Source: Chthonomonas sp035294505
GTDB lineage: Bacteria > Armatimonadota > Chthonomonadetes > Chthonomonadales > Chthonomonadaceae
NCBI RefSeq assembly: GCF_035294505.1
Contig: NZ_DATGKU010000094.1
Location: 1 to 64,000 of the forward strand
Length of the DNA stretch: 64,000 nucleotides
Direction: 5' to 3'
The notes under the pieces are model-generated. The model was not told the origin of the DNA. It searched no databases and saw only the letters and a list, made by a program, of their open reading frames with translations. The translations under genes were made by a program, and so were the position numbers. Shown piece after piece: positions 33,914-42,926 of this stretch. The stretch's first letter is position 1. Every line of letters starts with the position of its first letter.

Positions 33914-34972
33914 ATGGATGCCTTTTTGCTGGAGCCGCTTCTTCAAGAGCTGGAAATAGGGGTGCTTTTGGTAGATGAAAAGCGCCGCATTCGGCAGGAT
34001 AATCTTGCGGCTAGAAAGATGCTCGGCGCTCCAGATGCAGGTTTGGTGGGGCGCACCTTGCTAGAAGCCACTCTCTCCTACGACATGCTCGAGCTGCTGC
34101 AACTCGCCCGCAACCGTTTGGAGCCTCAAGAAGGAGAGATACGCTATCGAGAGGCCACAGGCCGTATTCTCAAGGTTCGCGTGATCCCTATCTTCCGCAC
34201 CGATTCCGCACCGGATGAAGAAGCAAAAACCCTGTTCTTTCTGATACTTCTGCAGGATGTAACCACCCTGCGTCATCTAGAAACGGTTCGGCGCGACTTT
34301 GTTGCCAATGTTTCTCACGAACTGCACACGCCCCTCACCTCTATTCGCGCTATCGCCGAAACGCTTCGGGATGGAGCGCTACAAGACCCCGATGTTGCCG
34401 ACCGCTTTATTGGGATTATCCTCGGAGAGGTGGAACGGCTTACCCGCATTCTTTCCGATCTGCTTGTGCTCTCGCGTGCCGAATCGCAACCGGTACAGCG
34501 CGTCTCCTTCGACCTCGCCGAGATGATTCGGGACGTGGTGGAGCGTTTTCAGAAACAGGCCGAACGCCATGGGGTGAGCCTGCAGTGCCTTATAGAAGCG
34601 CCTTTGCCGATATCCGCCGATCGTGATCAGATGGAACAGGTGCTCGTAAACTTAATTGACAACGCCATTAAATACAATCGAGAGGGAGGGCAGGTGGAGG
34701 TTTGTGCCCGAAAAACGGAGGCGGAGATCGTTGTGGAGGTGCGCGATACCGGAATCGGCATTCTGAGTCAAGACCTACCGCGCATTTGGGAACGTTTTTA
34801 TCGTGCCGATAAGGCGCGCTCACGGCGCACCGGAGGAACCGGCTTAGGTCTTTCCATCGTGAAGCACATCATCGAGGCCCACGGCGGCCAGGTGGGAGTT
34901 CAGAGCGAATATGGAAGGGGCAGCACTTTTTCGTTTCGGCTGCCCCTTCAAATCCCCGCGAAGAACAGCTAG
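33914..34972 (+). CDS. PhoR-like PAS histidine kinase without membrane helices
   Basis: 352 residues. PAS domain about 10-120 (LEIGVLLVDEKRRIRQDNLA), HisKA with FVANVSHELHTPLTSIRA, HATPase with NLIDNAIKYNREGG, DTGIGI and GGTGLGLSIVK. Kinase boxes intact. It starts one base after the regulator stop, so the pair is coupled; an in-frame GTG at 33887 inside the regulator is possible. PhoR proteins usually carry N-terminal membrane helices; none is seen here. Confidence 0.9.
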   Translation: MDAFLLEPLLQELEIGVLLVDEKRRIRQDNLAARKMLGAPDAGLVGRTLLEATLSYDMLELLQLARNRLEPQEGEIRYREATGRILKVRVIPIFRTDSAPDEEAKTLFFLILLQDVTTLRHLETVRRDFVANVSHELHTPLTSIRAIAETLRDGALQDPDVADRFIGIILGEVERLTRILSDLLVLSRAESQPVQRVSFDLAEMIRDVVERFQKQAERHGVSLQCLIEAPLPISADRDQMEQVLVNLIDNAIKYNREGGQVEVCARKTEAEIVVEVRDTGIGILSQDLPRIWERFYRADKARSRRTGGTGLGLSIVKHIIEAHGGQVGVQSEYGRGSTFSFRLPLQIPAKNS

Positions 34973-35337
34973 ATGGTTGGCTCTTCGTCAAGCTCTCCTT
35001 CCGGCTCTATCTCCTCTTCAACATCAAGTTCTTCCGAAGCGATGTCGTCTATCTCTACATCCTCAACCAAAGGAGCGGCGGCGCTGAGATCGGCGTCGTC
35101 ATCCTCATGCACAATAGCCAGGCGAGAAAGCAGAGGGTTTGGGCTATCCAATATGCTCGGTGCGAGCGTCTCTTTTTGACGCGCTTCGTCGCTGACGAAC
35201 TTCACATTGACGGTGGCCAACCACTGGGGAACTTTGGGTAAAGGCTTTCCTGTTTTGTAGCAGCGTACCTCTTGCACAGGTTCATCGGGCTTAGGCATCT
35301 CTACCTGTCCTCCTGAAATAGAAGCCTCTGTTTTCAT
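34969..35337 (-). CDS. Small acidic protein of unknown function
   Basis: 122 residues. First part is mixed (CYKTGKPLPKVPQWLATVNV, resembling a short metal-free knuckle), second part is strongly acidic (EDDDADLS, then runs of D/E to the C-terminus). No family recognised. The ATG at 35337 has GAGGTG 5 nt upstream; a GTG at 35343 overlaps the preceding stop (GTGA). Its stop overlaps the convergent kinase stop. It is the last gene of the unit that begins with the vWA lipoprotein. Confidence 0.6.
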   Translation of the reverse strand: MKTEASISGGQVEMPKPDEPVQEVRCYKTGKPLPKVPQWLATVNVKFVSDEARQKETLAPSILDSPNPLLSRLAIVHEDDDADLSAAAPLVEDVEIDDIASEELDVEEEIEPEGELDEEPTI

Positions 35338-35339
35338 TT

Positions 35340-35567
35340 TCACCTCTTTTTTGTGCTTTCTAACGAAGAATCGGCCGGGTGCATTTTCACAGAAACGAAA
35401 CCGTTAATGAGCATAAGCACTCCGGTGCCGAGATAGACCAAAGACGAAATAGCCTCGGTTTTCGACCCCGGCTCCGTGAGAGCACGGCCGCCAGTTGCGA
35501 AACCGAAAAGGCTTAGTATCACAAGGATGACCCCAACAACATTGAAGGTGTTTAGGTAACGACGCAT
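35340..35567 (-). CDS. Small two-helix membrane protein
   Basis: 75 residues from the ATG at 35567, which has GGAGAG 6 nt upstream. Two hydrophobic segments, about 7-25 (NVVGVILVILSLFGFATGG) and 38-56 (SLVYLGTGVLMLINGFVSV). No family recognised. It overlaps the next gene and lies 63 nt after the large membrane protein in the same direction. Confidence 0.6.
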   Translation of the reverse strand: MRRYLNTFNVVGVILVILSLFGFATGGRALTEPGSKTEAISSLVYLGTGVLMLINGFVSVKMHPADSSLESTKKR

Positions 35568-35630
35568 TCTTCTCTCCATATCGCGCTTCGGCGCAGAATA
35601 ATATACCACGAAAAACCCCTATCCCGTTGC

Positions 35631-37928
35631 CTAATCCTCCGCCTTCGGCAACTCTTTTGCGGGTTCTATAGGGAGAGCGTTTGGCGCCGTATCGTCCGCC
35701 AGCGGGGGAATGGGCGTGCACCACAGGAAGCTTAAGAGATAGCGTATGAGGCCTCCGGCAAGCCGCAACCGAATGCGCCATAGCAGCCGAGAGAAATTGC
35801 GATCGAAGGAGCGAATGGCCGCGTTATAGTCGCGATAGGCGACGCCTATCCTCTTTTGGCTATCTTGCGAAAGATTCAGTGAAGGCTGCTTTATTTGGTT
35901 CTGCAACTGTTGGAGCCGATTTTCTAGGCGCTCGATCTGCCTCTGGTAGCCTTGAATGGTGGCGTCCCGCTGTTGGCGTAAGCTCGCCTCGATGCGCTGG
36001 AATCGCTCGTAGAGGGTTTTGCTCCGTTGACAGGCCGCCGCATACTCGCCAAGCTTCTCTCGGGAGGCTTCGTTCTTGAGCGGTTCCGTTGTGTCGTCAT
36101 CCAATAGGTCAGGGTTGGGCCTATCCGTAGAATAGGTGTTTTTGGGCTTTGGAGATGAAGAGGCAGGGCCGAGTCCTGCAGGTTGCCACTGATGATGTGG
36201 AACTTTCTCATAGACAACGGCCTGGGCCTGTTGCCTATCGTCCTTGTGAAACGCAGTAAGGTCTGTGGGCGCATAGGAACCGTTAGCGGTGTCATACGTC
36301 GGTTGTGCAGAGGCTTCGTTTACGCGGTCATCGCGCGAGGGCGTTGGCGATGAGGGTTCCCCTTCAGGGGAAGCCTCTGTTTGCTGTTGCTTCGCCTGGG
36401 CACGGGCCATCTGGATGTGCTCCAGATGAATCTTGTCTGCGATGTCGTAGACCTGGGCTTCACGCTTATCGGCAAAGGCTTTGTGGATAGAGCGACCACG
36501 TCCAAAAACCCAGCCCTCCAAGGCGTGCCAGAACAGGAAAGGAACGCAGGCGATAAGCGCTAGCGTCCAATACGTCAGGTTGGATATATCGCCATTAGCG
36601 AGTTTACTGCCGTGAAGTATGAGCTGGTTTGTATGGCGGTCTTGGAAGAACTGCACAATGCCGTTTCGCTCGATGTGAGCCTCCAACCAAATGAAGCTGG
36701 CAAGTGCGAACACCAAAAGGAATAGAGAGATGAACACCGCTCTCCGAAGCCATTCGCCCACGCGTTCTGGGTCGTCCTGATGGCGAACAATGAAGGAGTT
36801 ATAGCGCTCTTCGGCCAGGAGGGCGGCGATGCCGTGCACGGTTCGCCCCAAAATCCAGAACATGGCCACGCCGATGACTGCGAGAGGCCCTAGGGCGCGC
36901 AACTGCGCTTGCGGATCCACGGTGAACTGATCCATCTGCACAATGCCAAAGAGAATGCCGATGCTTGTCCCAAAAATAGTTCCGCAGATGACGGTGGCTA
37001 CAGCCGTCATAAGCCAATGTGAGCTAGACAAAACCGCGTTGGCGCAAGTCACATACAGACGTTGTGCCCAAGCGAACAGCCCCCTCCGATCCTCCGGCAT
37101 AGGTTTCAACCGCATTCCCTGCATCAGTTCCATCGTAGGAGAATGGCTCAAAATGCCGTAACGGGCGGCCAGGGCCTCAACGGATGGAGCGCGCTTTCTC
37201 GCAAGCTCCAGCGATTCAGAGTAGTCCGGATCGTCGTGCCAAGGCTTTGGCTCAGGTGCTGGGCGAGATTCAAGCCGATGTGCGATCTTTTGGGCGAGTG
37301 CATCTCGAATCGTTGCGAAGATAGAGGTACGGGGCGGTGCGGTAGACTCTTGGCGCTGTTCCGGTTGTTGCCGAGACGCATCTGGTACAGGCATCGGCGC
37401 GGCAGGGGCAGGTTGGGCTGCCGGAGACTCGTTCTCCGTTTGAATAGGCATTTCCTTTTTGGGCAACACGATCACTCCGCACTGTGCTGCGAGGTGCCAT
37501 GCCTCTTCCCGGGCCTCTAGCAGCACATCCTCGTGCGGTTGTAGCTGCTGTTCGTACTCCTGATGCGCTTGCCTAATGCCGCTTCGGCAGTCCGCTATCT
37601 GTTTTAAGATATCTTGAATCTCTTCATCTATCTGTTGGTTTGATTCGAGGATAAGCGCGTTTTGTTGATGAAGTTTGAGCTCCTCCTCTTCCCGAACTAA
37701 CGATTCACGTGCGTGATTGAAGGTAATTCGGTGGAGCAGGTCCTCTAGGCGTCTTGCTTCGGCGGGCATGAAAGACCTTAGCCAGTTTATCAGGGGTTGG
37801 TAGATCGTTTTGATTTGATCATCTGTCAGCGCTTCTGCACGAGGTGGGCGTCGAAATCTGTGGGGCATGGGACGCGCCCGGATAATCGGTTGTTTGTTCG
37901 CTTCTTCATGGCCGTAATCGTCTGACAC
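35631..37928 (-). CDS. Large coiled-coil membrane protein, unknown function
   Basis: 765 residues from a GTG at 37928 with AAGGAG 9 nt upstream. An ATG at 37991 would overlap the preceding gene by 41 nt and has no ribosome site, so it is not chosen. Layout: N-terminal helical coiled-coil region (about 70-150), proline-rich linker, four membrane helices between about 305 and 480, then a long polar region with a second coiled coil near 660-700 (QRDATIQGYQRQIERLENRL). No enzyme motif seen. It follows the vWA lipoprotein directly, suggesting a shared envelope role. Confidence 0.65.
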   Translation of the reverse strand: MSDDYGHEEANKQPIIRARPMPHRFRRPPRAEALTDDQIKTIYQPLINWLRSFMPAEARRLEDLLHRITFNHARESLVREEEELKLHQQNALILESNQQIDEEIQDILKQIADCRSGIRQAHQEYEQQLQPHEDVLLEAREEAWHLAAQCGVIVLPKKEMPIQTENESPAAQPAPAAPMPVPDASRQQPEQRQESTAPPRTSIFATIRDALAQKIAHRLESRPAPEPKPWHDDPDYSESLELARKRAPSVEALAARYGILSHSPTMELMQGMRLKPMPEDRRGLFAWAQRLYVTCANAVLSSSHWLMTAVATVICGTIFGTSIGILFGIVQMDQFTVDPQAQLRALGPLAVIGVAMFWILGRTVHGIAALLAEERYNSFIVRHQDDPERVGEWLRRAVFISLFLLVFALASFIWLEAHIERNGIVQFFQDRHTNQLILHGSKLANGDISNLTYWTLALIACVPFLFWHALEGWVFGRGRSIHKAFADKREAQVYDIADKIHLEHIQMARAQAKQQQTEASPEGEPSSPTPSRDDRVNEASAQPTYDTANGSYAPTDLTAFHKDDRQQAQAVVYEKVPHHQWQPAGLGPASSSPKPKNTYSTDRPNPDLLDDDTTEPLKNEASREKLGEYAAACQRSKTLYERFQRIEASLRQQRDATIQGYQRQIERLENRLQQLQNQIKQPSLNLSQDSQKRIGVAYRDYNAAIRSFDRNFSRLLWRIRLRLAGGLIRYLLSFLWCTPIPPLADDTAPNALPIEPAKELPKAED

Positions 37929-37950
37929 AGGTTCTTGCTCCTTCCTATCC

Positions 37951-38595
37951 TTATTTTCCGTAGAGCGTCGAAAGGGCGCTCTTCCACTCATCTAAACCGG
38001 CGAGCTGTAGATGGTTCTGAAGGGTTTCGTAAAACGCTCTTTGCCACAGAGGCCGATTTTCGGGTGTGATGTCAATAACATACAGTTGTAGGCTTGTGTG
38101 GTCGTGGCAAAGCGTGTGTGCCCGCTTACAGAAGTTCGTTACGTTGCCCTCATCATCGTCGCCATCGGTCAGAATTACCACAACCGGTCGGGCGGATTGA
38201 CGATAGTGCGGGTCATCTGCAATGAAATGAAAGAGAGTACACGGCCGGGTGCCCAAATCCTTAGATAGATGTTGTGGCGCGAAATAGCGATCCTTTAGGT
38301 CTTTGAACTCCATGGAGTATTCGTCGGGTGGTACGCGCGGCCCGAAGATGCATTGGGATTGGCGGTCATACGTCCATATCTCCATAGGTATTTTGTAGCT
38401 AAGGGCATAGGTAGCAAGTAGGTCGAGTTGAGCGAGCTGTTGTTCTCGGAAAGGGGTTGTTGAACCGGACCTGTCTATAGCCACGATCAGCAGATCGGGG
38501 CGTGCAACTTGGTGGGACGGGTCTGCGCTTTGCTTGTTAGGCCCACAACCCACGAGACACACGACTGCAAGAAAGCAGAGCAGCTGCCTTTTCAA
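37951..38595 (-). CDS. Lipoprotein with von Willebrand A-like domain
   Basis: 214 residues. Lipobox LVGC at 14-17. A vWA-type fold follows, with MIDAS-like DRSGS at about 41-45 (LLIVAIDRSGSTT) and VVVILTDGDDDEGN carrying the acidic metal-site element. TTG start at 38595 with AAGGAGG at ideal spacing. First gene of a four-gene minus-strand unit with membrane and acidic proteins. Metal-dependent protein binding at the cell surface is inferred from the fold. Confidence 0.75.
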   Translation of the reverse strand: MKRQLLCFLAVVCLVGCGPNKQSADPSHQVARPDLLIVAIDRSGSTTPFREQQLAQLDLLATYALSYKIPMEIWTYDRQSQCIFGPRVPPDEYSMEFKDLKDRYFAPQHLSKDLGTRPCTLFHFIADDPHYRQSARPVVVILTDGDDDEGNVTNFCKRAHTLCHDHTSLQLYVIDITPENRPLWQRAFYETLQNHLQLAGLDEWKSALSTLYGK

Positions 38596-38860
38596 TGTTT
38601 TGCCTCCTTAAGTCCTTTTACATAGTACATGCATACGGTATGCTATAGATAACCAGTGTAGCATGAAAAAGGTTTCGTTGTTTTTCGGTAAAGTTGCCGG
38701 TTTGCCAGGTATATAATGTGCCTAAGAGGCCAAAAAGCGGAAAGCGCGTTTTAGGAGGAGCTTGGTGTAGATAAAGAGCCTCAACGGGGTCGAACGCGGA
38801 ACCGTGCACCACGATGATTTTGATGGCAAACGGTGGTAATATCCTTAGTGAAAAGATATT

Positions 38861-40081
38861 ATGATGACCACGTCCATACAGCCGCCTCCTTTAGGTAACG
38901 ATGAGGTGCGACATGCCTTCTCGTTACTCAATCAGGTTTCGCAACGAAGCCGCATTCGTGCGATCGCCGAGCAGATCGTCGCCAATGCGACACCGCCGGC
39001 GACGGCCTTTGCAGAGCTTGTGCAGGCCTTGGTCTCTCCTGACAGGTATCATTGGCGCGAATCGCGGCTGGCTGCTTGGTGCCTATCCCATGTTCCTCTG
39101 TTGCCCCATCAGCGTTCGGTTGCAATACAAACGCTCGCCGATGTGGTCAGCAAGCGGTATAAGCCATCGCTGCGCAGCATCGTGGCGCGTTCGGCCTTTA
39201 TCAGCCTCATTATCGGGGCAATAACGCTTACCCCGGCTGGTATCTTGGTTATTGCCATTCTTTGCTACCCTCTCGTGCATCTGTTTGTGTGGGATGCCGC
39301 CCGCTCGCACGCTGCCCAGATCAGAGGAGAGGCCGCGCGCGCTCTACAAACCCTTCAGGCCGTAGAGACTATCGATCTCCTCACTGCAGCAGCGGTGAAC
39401 GACATGCTGTTTGTGCGTCTACAGGCGCGCAACGCTCTCTGCCATTTGCTTCCCTTGCTAACATCGGCGCACTACGGCACGCTAAGACCCTCTACTCTTC
39501 AGCTGCTCTCTTATCTGCTGAACGCCCCCAACGAGCTGCTTGCGCAGCGAATACTCGAGGCCTTTACAAAAGTGGGCACCCGAAGCGTGCTCTCCGCGGT
39601 AAAACTCATCGCGCGAGGCAGGGGAAAGCACGGTCATCTGCCGCCTATTCGTCAGGCGGCCATCGAGGCACAGAGGCGCATTGAGGAGCGCCTACGTCGG
39701 GAACAAGAGACCCGCGTTCTTTTGCGAGCCTCTCAGGTCGAGCCGACCATGCCGGAGCAGCTTCTGCGGCCGGCTATGGATGCGCATCTAGAGAGGTCTG
39801 AAGAGCTGTTGCGCGCCAGCCAATCGGGGGAACCGTTGGACAGCGATATCGCTTTGGCGATCATCGAGGACATTAAACTCCGCAGCGATCCACGTGCCAT
39901 CCCGTTTTTAAAAGACCTGCTTCAGCTGCCCTCCCTCCCGCAAGCGGTGGCTATGGCGACTCAGGAGTGTCTTGCTTTGCTTCAAGCACGGGCGGAGTTA
40001 GATCGTTCTGCGCCTCCCGCTCTGTCGCCAGACATCGAGGCCAAACTGTTCCAAACGGATCGGCCGCCTCAAGCTTTTTAG
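38861..40081 (+). CDS. HEAT-repeat-like membrane protein
   Basis: 406 residues, rich in helical repeats (RGEAARALQTLQAVETIDLL, then VRLQARNALCHLLPLLTS, then QAAIEAQRRIEERLRREQET), with a hydrophobic hairpin near 112-145 (ISLIIGAITLTPAGILVIAI). No enzyme motif. There is no clear Shine-Dalgarno at 38861; GATATT ends right at the ATG, and a 7-bp inverted repeat (38837-38861) overlaps the start. Divergent from the vWA lipoprotein unit. Function unknown. Confidence 0.65.
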   Translation: MMTTSIQPPPLGNDEVRHAFSLLNQVSQRSRIRAIAEQIVANATPPATAFAELVQALVSPDRYHWRESRLAAWCLSHVPLLPHQRSVAIQTLADVVSKRYKPSLRSIVARSAFISLIIGAITLTPAGILVIAILCYPLVHLFVWDAARSHAAQIRGEAARALQTLQAVETIDLLTAAAVNDMLFVRLQARNALCHLLPLLTSAHYGTLRPSTLQLLSYLLNAPNELLAQRILEAFTKVGTRSVLSAVKLIARGRGKHGHLPPIRQAAIEAQRRIEERLRREQETRVLLRASQVEPTMPEQLLRPAMDAHLERSEELLRASQSGEPLDSDIALAIIEDIKLRSDPRAIPFLKDLLQLPSLPQAVAMATQECLALLQARAELDRSAPPALSPDIEAKLFQTDRPPQAF

Positions 40082-40101
40082 CTTCCCTTGGAGAACCTCA
40101 A

Positions 40102-41145
40102 GTGAACCGTGCGACTTTCTTTCGTTTTACAGGCCTTATGCTGCTCATGGTAGGTGGGATAGGGGCCAATGACAAGGGAACGCTTTTTGTTCAAAGCCCT
40201 TCTTCCAAACGGCGGGTGCTTACCGTGGGGCCTGGGCAGGAGTTTGCAACTCTGTCGGCGGCGCTTGCGGCTTCGCGCGATGGCGATACCATTCGCGTGC
40301 AGGCAGGCACCTACCTCAACGATTTCGCCAGCATAGATGCCAAAGTTCAGATTGTGGGTGTTGGTGGTAAGGCTCACCTCGTTTGCACAAAGCCTATTCC
40401 GAACGATAAGGGGATTTTTATCGTTAACACGGACTGTGTGCTTCAAAATCTGGAATTTTCTGGGGCGAAAGGCCCCAGCGGCAACGATGCCGGCATCCGC
40501 TGGCAGGGCGGCAATTTAACTCTTGAAAACTGCTGCTTTCATGATAATCAAGATGGTCTGCTTGGTCAGGGCGGCACGTTAACCATTCGAAACTGTGAGT
40601 TCGCACATAACGGTGCTGGCGACGGTTTTACGCACAACCTCTACGTTGGAGATGCCGACAGTTTGGTGGTGCAACACAGCTATTTCTATGCGGCCGTTGT
40701 GGGGCACAACATCAAGAGCCGTGCCCGACGCACAACCATTACCGCCTCTGTCATTGCCGATGGCCCCGATGGAACGACCAGTTTCAGCATCGATCTGCCT
40801 AACGGCGGCATCGCACGTATTCAGAAGAATCTGATCGAGAAGGGGCCGAAATCGGAGACGGGTATCATCATCGCTTTTGGCGAGGAAGGCCATCTCAAGA
40901 GTCCCTCCTCTCTTGTGGTTCAAGATAACATCCTACTTAACGATCAAACGGCGCATCCTCCTACCGCCGTGCACAACGCTTCACCCGTTCCTGTACAAGT
41001 GCTTGGAAACCGGTTTTACGGGCTTACCCAGAACCAGCTTGCGACCGGCCCTCATGTTCTATCGAGAAACGCTTTGCTTGCTACCGCTCCCTATGCCGTC
41101 ACTTACTGGACTCCGTCACCACCCTCCCCTTGGCCGGTGAAATAG
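40102..41145 (+). CDS. Secreted right-handed beta-helix protein
   Basis: 347 residues from a GTG at 40102 with TTGGAG upstream. Short N-terminal hydrophobic signal (FRFTGLMLLMVGGIGA). The body has the regular turns of a pectate-lyase-like parallel beta-helix: ATLSAALAASRDGDTIRVQA at the start, then repeats such as GGNLTLENCCFHDN, GGTLTIRNCEFAHN and DSLVVQHSYFYA. Such proteins bind or cut polysaccharides; catalytic residues cannot be assigned. Follows the HEAT-like gene by 20 nt. Confidence 0.8.
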   Translation: MNRATFFRFTGLMLLMVGGIGANDKGTLFVQSPSSKRRVLTVGPGQEFATLSAALAASRDGDTIRVQAGTYLNDFASIDAKVQIVGVGGKAHLVCTKPIPNDKGIFIVNTDCVLQNLEFSGAKGPSGNDAGIRWQGGNLTLENCCFHDNQDGLLGQGGTLTIRNCEFAHNGAGDGFTHNLYVGDADSLVVQHSYFYAAVVGHNIKSRARRTTITASVIADGPDGTTSFSIDLPNGGIARIQKNLIEKGPKSETGIIIAFGEEGHLKSPSSLVVQDNILLNDQTAHPPTAVHNASPVPVQVLGNRFYGLTQNQLATGPHVLSRNALLATAPYAVTYWTPSPPSPWPVK

Positions 41146-41321
41146 GGCTTGGAACAGGGAAGCGAGGTCGGTGCCGGCCGATTAGGGAACCCTTTTGCCC
41201 TCTTAGGAATCGAAAAACTAGGACTGCCGTATTCTCCTGGAAATCCATGTCACAAGCGCTTCGGAATTCACGTTTCTCTACTATGTTCTTTTCTGTTTGA
41301 ACATCCGATAATCGAGTTAGT

Positions 41322-41358
41322 AGCTCATCCCCCGCAAAGCGTCTCGGATGGGCTTTTT
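41322..41358 (+). terminator. Terminator or attenuator immediately before the lipoprotein gene
   Basis: AGCTCATCC (41322-41330) pairs with GGATGGGCT (41346-41354), one G-U pair, followed by TTTT. It lies 26 nt before the next ATG with no space for a promoter in between, so it may be an attenuator rather than a simple end of the upstream unit. Confidence 0.5.
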
Positions 41359-41383
41359 CATCTTGATCGAGGAGATACAAACG

Positions 41384-42856
41384 ATGAAAGTTGGTCGTTA
41401 CTTGCTTTTGGGGTTGGCTGCCGCCGGTTTCGGCGTGGCCTTAACAGGGTGTGGCGGCGGCGGAGGCTCTGTGGGAACACGAAGTACCACCAGCCTCACA
41501 GGAACCGTGACTGTGCCCTCCGGAACCCCAACGCGTGGGGTTAGCTTCCGCGCAACATCCACCAATGTACCTCTGCCCGGCGCCAGTGTAAGCCTCTACG
41601 ATATTACCCAAGGAGGCGCCAACGCGATTGCCGGCTCTCCGGTTGCTACCACAACAACCGATGCCAACGGGAACTACCAGTTCCAGAACCTGCCTCCAGG
41701 GCATAATTTCGTGGTGCAGGCCAGCAAAACCGTTACCAGTACGGGCACTCCGACGACCATAACGGTGGCTACCTATGCCTCCACCAGCACCTCCTCTTCG
41801 AGTGGACCTGTGGTGGCCGATGCCGACGAAAACACCACGTTGGCGGTGGGCTACTTGCTGCAACAGCTCAAGGCGAATCTGGCCTCGAATACGGCCAATC
41901 TAGGGACGTTGGTAAGCCAGTTTGTGCAGCAGGTGCTGGCCCAAGAACAGGCGGGGCATGGACCGAATATTGACCTCACCAAACAGCTTACCGACCAGGA
42001 AAATGTGGCCGAGCAGGTGGAACAAGAGGAGGCGCAAGCGGTTATCGGCGGCGCCTATGTTGGGCAACCCCCTTCGCAGGCGGCCTCGGATGAGGAGAAC
42101 GAGGGGAAGGCGGTTCATGCTCTCGTAGACCTCGTGGTAGATAGCACCCATTCCACCGTGCAGGGCGTCCTTGTGCTGGCCTCCAGCGGAGGGTCTGTCT
42201 CCGATGCCGATAGCTTTTCTGCCACGCTACAATCGGACGGCTCCTTCACAGCCACCACAACGGATGCCTCGTACACCGTGACCGGCGTTGTGGACGGTGA
42301 AGAGATGCACGGGCATTGGGCTTCTGCGAACGGGCAGCTAGATGGCCATTGGGAGGCGACCCACGCCTCGGCGCAAAGCGATTCGAGCGGTGGCAGCACG
42401 CCGCCTCCGCCGCCTACCGGTTCCGGCGGTTCCGGAAGCTCGGGCGGTAGCCAAAGCGGCTCTCAAGACAACACAAACACCCTGACAGGCACACCTGGCG
42501 CCGCCTATGTAGGTACATTTAGCGCTCAGGCTGCCGGCAGTTCGTCGGGCCCTTCTGGCTCGTGGTTCCTTTTCCTCTTTCCGAACAAGGAACTCCTTTT
42601 GTATGCCCACGACAACACCGATACCACGCTGCCTCATAATCAAAAGGTGGTGCTTGCCTTCGGAAGCCTTGGCTCGAACAACACGCTCTCTCTCACGCCT
42701 GTATTTCCTTTAGCGAGCGGCGCTAGCGCCTCGGCAACGATCTCGGCCAGCGCTGCCATAGGGCAACCGTCGTTGCAAGGCAGTTGGAGCTGCAGCGGTT
42801 TGGTGTCGGGCAACGTGTTCAACGGCTCCGGCACGTGGACGGCTACGCTCTTCTAA
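41384..42856 (+). CDS. Large lipoprotein with carboxypeptidase-regulatory-like domain
   Basis: 490 residues. Lipobox VALTGC at about 18-23 followed by GGGGGS. Residues about 35-130 form a prealbumin-like beta-sandwich (GASVSLYDIT, then TTTDANGNYQFQNLPPGHNF). A helical middle (about 165-255) is Gln/Glu-rich, then repeats of beta type with HGHWASANGQLDGHWEA, a Gly/Ser linker, and a final beta domain. Start ATG with CGAGGAGA. Probably surface-anchored; no enzyme motif. Confidence 0.75.
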   Translation: MKVGRYLLLGLAAAGFGVALTGCGGGGGSVGTRSTTSLTGTVTVPSGTPTRGVSFRATSTNVPLPGASVSLYDITQGGANAIAGSPVATTTTDANGNYQFQNLPPGHNFVVQASKTVTSTGTPTTITVATYASTSTSSSSGPVVADADENTTLAVGYLLQQLKANLASNTANLGTLVSQFVQQVLAQEQAGHGPNIDLTKQLTDQENVAEQVEQEEAQAVIGGAYVGQPPSQAASDEENEGKAVHALVDLVVDSTHSTVQGVLVLASSGGSVSDADSFSATLQSDGSFTATTTDASYTVTGVVDGEEMHGHWASANGQLDGHWEATHASAQSDSSGGSTPPPPPTGSGGSGSSGGSQSGSQDNTNTLTGTPGAAYVGTFSAQAAGSSSGPSGSWFLFLFPNKELLLYAHDNTDTTLPHNQKVVLAFGSLGSNNTLSLTPVFPLASGASASATISASAAIGQPSLQGSWSCSGLVSGNVFNGSGTWTATLF

Positions 42857-42871
42857 GAGACCTTAGCGAAG

Positions 42872-42908
42872 TAAAAAAAAGTTACGGGCAGCCATTCGGC
42901 TGCCCGTA
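42872..42908 (-). terminator. Strong terminator after the C1 aminopeptidase gene
   Basis: On the minus strand, a perfect 12-bp stem TTACGGGCAGCC / GGCTGCCCGTAA with a 4-nt loop is followed by CTTTTTTTT. It may also stop plus-strand transcripts from the lipoprotein gene. Confidence 0.85.
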
Positions 42909-42926
42909 ATGTTAAGAGGATGGGTT

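Noticed and set aside
37929..37991. ATG start at 37991 for the large coiled-coil membrane protein.
   Set aside because: It would overlap the vWA lipoprotein by 41 nt and has no ribosome site, whereas the GTG at 37928 has AAGGAG at 9 nt.
38712..38717. TATAAT box upstream of the HEAT-like gene.
   Set aside because: No acceptable -35 box at 16-19 nt and about 140 nt from the start; not listed as a promoter.
41331..41350. CGCAAAGC string resembling part of a GEMM cyclic-di-GMP riboswitch.
   Set aside because: The remaining conserved parts of the motif (GGGCAAACC and the second stem) are not present nearby.
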